This document shows positions 61,323 to 64,000 of a stretch of 64,000 nucleotides of DNA, piece by piece. The stretch's first letter is position 1; the number at the start of each line of letters is the position of its first letter. The stretch spans positions 3,596,001 through 3,660,000 of the forward strand of contig NZ_CP054691.1 of assembly GCF_013348785.1 (NCBI RefSeq), given 5' to 3'. The DNA is from Gordonia sp. X0973 (GTDB lineage: Bacteria; Actinomycetota; Actinomycetes; Mycobacteriales; Mycobacteriaceae). Made by a program: the position numbers and the translations under genes. The notes beneath the pieces are model-generated. The model made no database searches. It was not told the origin of the DNA and worked only from the letters and a program-made list of their open reading frames with translations.

Positions 61323-63074
61323 GTGCTGACCAGCCTTCTGCGCATCTACCTCTCCCGATACAAGAGCCATCTGGTGCTCGTCGTCCTGCTGCAGCTGGTG
61401 GCGACGGCGGCGATGCTGTACCTGCCGACGCTCAACGCCGACATCATCGACAAGGGCGTCGCCAAGGGCGATACCTCCTACATCCTGCACACCGGCGGAA
61501 TCATGCTGGTGATCACGTTGGCGCAGGTGATCGGCAGCGTCGTCGCGATGTACTTCGGCGCCCGTGCGGCGATGGGCGCCGGCCGGGACATCCGCCACGA
61601 CCTCGCGCACCGGGTCAATTCCTTCTCCCAGCGCGAGGTCGGGAGGTTCGGCGCACCGTCGCTCATCACCCGCACCACCAACGACGTGCAGCAGGTCCAG
61701 ATGCTCGCGGTGATGAGCGTCAGCCTCGTCATCATGGCGCCGATCATGTGCGTCGGCGGCCTCATCATGGGCATCAAGGTGGCCCCCGGCATGTGGTGGG
61801 TCCTGGCCATCGCGGTACCGCTCCTGGGCATCTTCATGGCGCTGATCATCAGCCGGATGATCCCCGGGTTCCGAGCGATGCAGGAGCGCATCGACGGGGT
61901 CAACCGCGTGCTGCGCGAGCAGATCACCGGCATCCGCGTGGTGCGCGCCTTCGTCCGCGAGCCGGAGGAGATCGCCCGCTTCGGCGTCGCCAACACCGAC
62001 CTGGCGCAAACCTCGCTGCGCGTCGGCCGCGTCTTCGCCCTCATGTTCCCGACGGTCATGGGGATCACCAACATCACGATGGTCGCGATCATCTGGGTCG
62101 GCGGCCACCAGATCGTCGACGGCCACATGGAGATCGGCGCCCTCTCGGCGATGATGAGCTACGTCATGCAGATCATGATGGCGGTCATGATGGCCTCCTT
62201 CCTCGCGATGATGGCACCGCGCGCCGCCGTCTGCGCCGAACGCATCATGGAGGTTCTCCAGACCGACACCAGCGTCACCCCGCCCGCCGATCCGGTGGCG
62301 TTCCGATCCGGTCCCGCGACCGTCGCCTTCGAATCCGCCGAGTTCTCCTACCCCGGCGCCGACGAGCCGGTCCTCGCCGACCTCACCTTCGATTGCACGC
62401 CGGGCACCACCACCGCGATCGTCGGCTCCACGGGCTGCGGCAAGTCGACGCTGCTCTCGCTGATCCCCCGCCTCATCGACACGACGGCCGGCGCGGTCAC
62501 CGTGGGCGGAACCGCCGTCGATGAACTCGATCCCGACCTGCTGCGCTCGGTCATCGGATTCGTCCCGCAGCGGCCCTATCTGTTCTCCGGCACGGTCGCG
62601 TCGAACCTCCGCTTCGGCAACGCCCGGGCCACCGACGACGAGCTGTGGGAGGCGTTGCGCATCGCGCAGGCCGAGGACTTCGTCTCGGCGATGCCCGAGA
62701 AGCTCGACGCCGAGATAGCGCAGGGCGGCACCACGGTCTCCGGCGGGCAGCGCCAGCGCCTCGCGATCGCCCGCGCCCTGGTGCGCAAACCGTCGATCTA
62801 TCTGTTCGACGACTCGTTCTCCGCGCTCGACGTCGCCACCGACGCCCGGCTGCGCGCCGCGCTGCGACCGGCGACCGCCGACGCGACGGTGATCATCGTG
62901 GCGCAGCGCATCTCGACGATCGTCGACGCCGATCAGATCATCGTCTTGGACCGCGGGCGGATCGTCGGCCGAGGACGCCACGACGACCTGCTGACCACCT
63001 GTCCGACCTACGCCGAGATAGCCGAGTCGCAACTGGCGGTCAACGCCTCGAGCGCGGAAGGGAGTGCCTCATGA
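61323..63074 (+). CDS. ABC exporter half-transporter 1 (permease plus ATPase)
   Basis: A 583-residue type IV (B-family) ABC exporter. Six membrane helices lie in about 1-310. The nucleotide-binding domain follows, with Walker A GSTGCGKST, signature VSGGQRQRLAIARAL and Walker B SIYLFDDSFSALD, where the catalytic glutamate after Walker B is replaced by aspartate-serine. This degenerate site is typical of one half of heterodimeric exporters such as TM287/288 and BmrCD. GTG start at 61323. The stop overlaps the start of the second half-transporter (ATGA). Confidence 0.92.
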   Translation: MLTSLLRIYLSRYKSHLVLVVLLQLVATAAMLYLPTLNADIIDKGVAKGDTSYILHTGGIMLVITLAQVIGSVVAMYFGARAAMGAGRDIRHDLAHRVNSFSQREVGRFGAPSLITRTTNDVQQVQMLAVMSVSLVIMAPIMCVGGLIMGIKVAPGMWWVLAIAVPLLGIFMALIISRMIPGFRAMQERIDGVNRVLREQITGIRVVRAFVREPEEIARFGVANTDLAQTSLRVGRVFALMFPTVMGITNITMVAIIWVGGHQIVDGHMEIGALSAMMSYVMQIMMAVMMASFLAMMAPRAAVCAERIMEVLQTDTSVTPPADPVAFRSGPATVAFESAEFSYPGADEPVLADLTFDCTPGTTTAIVGSTGCGKSTLLSLIPRLIDTTAGAVTVGGTAVDELDPDLLRSVIGFVPQRPYLFSGTVASNLRFGNARATDDELWEALRIAQAEDFVSAMPEKLDAEIAQGGTTVSGGQRQRLAIARALVRKPSIYLFDDSFSALDVATDARLRAALRPATADATVIIVAQRISTIVDADQIIVLDRGRIVGRGRHDDLLTTCPTYAEIAESQLAVNASSAEGSAS

Positions 63075-64000
63075 CCGGCCCGCGCGGCGGAATGATGGGG
63101 GCGAGCGGACCCGAATCGAAGGCCCGCGACTTCGGTCCGTCCATCAAGCGGCTCATCGGCCTGCTGGCGAACTACCGGATCGCCATGATCGTCGTCTTGA
63201 CGGCGATCGTCGGATCCGTCGCCGCGACGGCGGTCGCGCCCCGAATCCTCGGGCACGCCACCGACCTCATCTTCAACGGGATCATCGGCTCGCGCCTACC
63301 CAAGGGCGCCACCAAGGAGCAGGTCGTCGAGGGTCTGCGTGCCCGCGGCCAGGGCACCTTCGCCGACATGGTCTCCTCGATGAACCTCACCCCCGGCGTC
63401 GGCGTCGACTTCTCCGCCGTCGGCCACGTGCTGGTCATCGTGTTGGTGCTGTACCTGGCGTCGGCCTTCCTCACCTGGCTGTCGGCGTATCTGCTCAACA
63501 TCGTCGTCGTGGGCACGGTGACCCGGCTGCGCTCCGACGTCGAGGACAAGGTCCACCGCCTGCCGCTGCGGTACTACGACGAGGAGCAGCGCGGCGACCT
63601 GCTCAGCCGTGTCACCAACGACCTGGACAACCTGTCGCAGACGCTGCAGCAGACCATCATGCAGTTCCTCAACTCGGTGCTGATGGTGATCGGCATTCTG
63701 ATCATGATGCTGTGGATCTCCCCGCTGCTCTCGATCATCGCCCTGCTGACCATCCCCGCGGCGGGTATCGCGACGGCCGTCATCGCCAAGCGCTCCAAGC
63801 CCCACTTCACCAAGCAGTGGTCGTCGACCGGCAAGCTCAACGCGCAGATCGAGGAGGCGTTCACCGGCCATGAGCTGGTGACCGTGTTCGGTCGCCAACG
63901 CGAGGTGATGGAGTCCTTCGACACTCGCAACGAGAAGCTCTACGACTCAAGCTGGCGGGCCCAGTTCATCTCCGGGATCATCATGCCGACGATCATGTTC
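63071..64000 (+). CDS. ABC exporter half-transporter 2, 3' end beyond window
   Basis: The ATG at 63071 overlaps the stop of the first half-transporter. The frame is open to the window end (310 residues). It encodes the transmembrane part of a B-family exporter: RLIGLLANYRIAMIVVLTAI, GTVTRLRSDVEDKVHRLPLRYYD, GDLLSRVTNDLDNLSQTLQQ. A glycine-rich N-terminal extension (RGGMMGASGPESKARDFG) is typical of the partner subunit. The ATPase domain lies outside the window. Substrate unknown, probably a lipid or drug. Confidence 0.9.
   Translation, partial: MTGPRGGMMGASGPESKARDFGPSIKRLIGLLANYRIAMIVVLTAIVGSVAATAVAPRILGHATDLIFNGIIGSRLPKGATKEQVVEGLRARGQGTFADMVSSMNLTPGVGVDFSAVGHVLVIVLVLYLASAFLTWLSAYLLNIVVVGTVTRLRSDVEDKVHRLPLRYYDEEQRGDLLSRVTNDLDNLSQTLQQTIMQFLNSVLMVIGILIMMLWISPLLSIIALLTIPAAGIATAVIAKRSKPHFTKQWSSTGKLNAQIEEAFTGHELVTVFGRQREVMESFDTRNEKLYDSSWRAQFISGIIMPTIMF

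Overview
The window is high-GC DNA with the gene content of a mycolic-acid-containing actinobacterium. It carries an antigen-85-type mycolyltransferase, a DUF3068 protein, a WXG100 protein with WXG-headed toxins, a PE-PPE-domain esterase, Ku plus multidomain LigD, an EthA-type Baeyer-Villiger monooxygenase, a Ddn-like F420 oxidoreductase and an encapsulin with a DyP peroxidase. Gordonia or a close relative is my best inference; the sequence alone does not prove the genus.

Layout. (1) 1-12.0 kb: a minus-strand uptake and catabolic operon. It encodes a CUT2/ribose-type ABC transporter (permease, lipoprotein, a second permease fused to an SMP-30/strictosidine-synthase-like propeller, a double ATPase), a second stand-alone propeller, a frameshifted nitroreductase and an MmgE/PrpD protein. 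It ends in a wrecked alcohol dehydrogenase that meets a second MmgE/PrpD gene tail to tail. A divergent GAF-LuxR regulator heads it. (2) 12-25 kb: TrpB-like enzyme, DinB polymerase, two overlapping TetR genes, an MpaB/DUF2236 oxygenase, a secreted propeller, a YeiH-type transporter with a LysR gene, a lactate-monooxygenase-like flavoenzyme and a BVMO-DUF4334 pair. The MpaB and BVMO genes are preceded by palindromes with the same TGACAA-N6-TTGTCA core. (3) 25-33.5 kb: divergent ku and ligD (non-homologous end joining), a phosphodiesterase, an AbiEi/DUF559 protein between two 69-bp palindromic repeats, a YdcF protein and the pntAB transhydrogenase.

(4) 33.8-42.5 kb: a visibly more AT-rich island of type VII-secretion-linked toxins. 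It has a WXG100 gene, a frameshifted WXG-headed protein with a glycine-zipper tail, two paralogous membrane proteins, a WXG-headed nuclease toxin, duplicated probable immunity genes and a remnant toxin cassette. A frameshifted PE-PPE esterase closes it. (5) 42.5-47.5 kb: flavoprotein, F420-type oxidoreductase, CsoR with a clear operator, an unknown protein and nadB. (6) 47.5-49 kb: short repeats interrupted by an IS481-family element with a 6-bp target duplication. (7) 49-64 kb: hydrolase, UbiB kinase, DUF3068 protein, GDT1-type transporter, Ag85 protein with its own terminator, 3-hydroxyacyl-CoA dehydrogenase, membrane esterase, flavin dehydrogenase, the DyP-encapsulin pair and a heterodimeric ABC exporter cut by the window end.

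Two themes recur. Short repeats have entered coding regions (ligD, nadB, an alpha/beta hydrolase). Several genes carry single frameshifts (nitroreductase, glycine-zipper toxin, PE-PPE esterase, transposase), which may be real decay or sequencing error.
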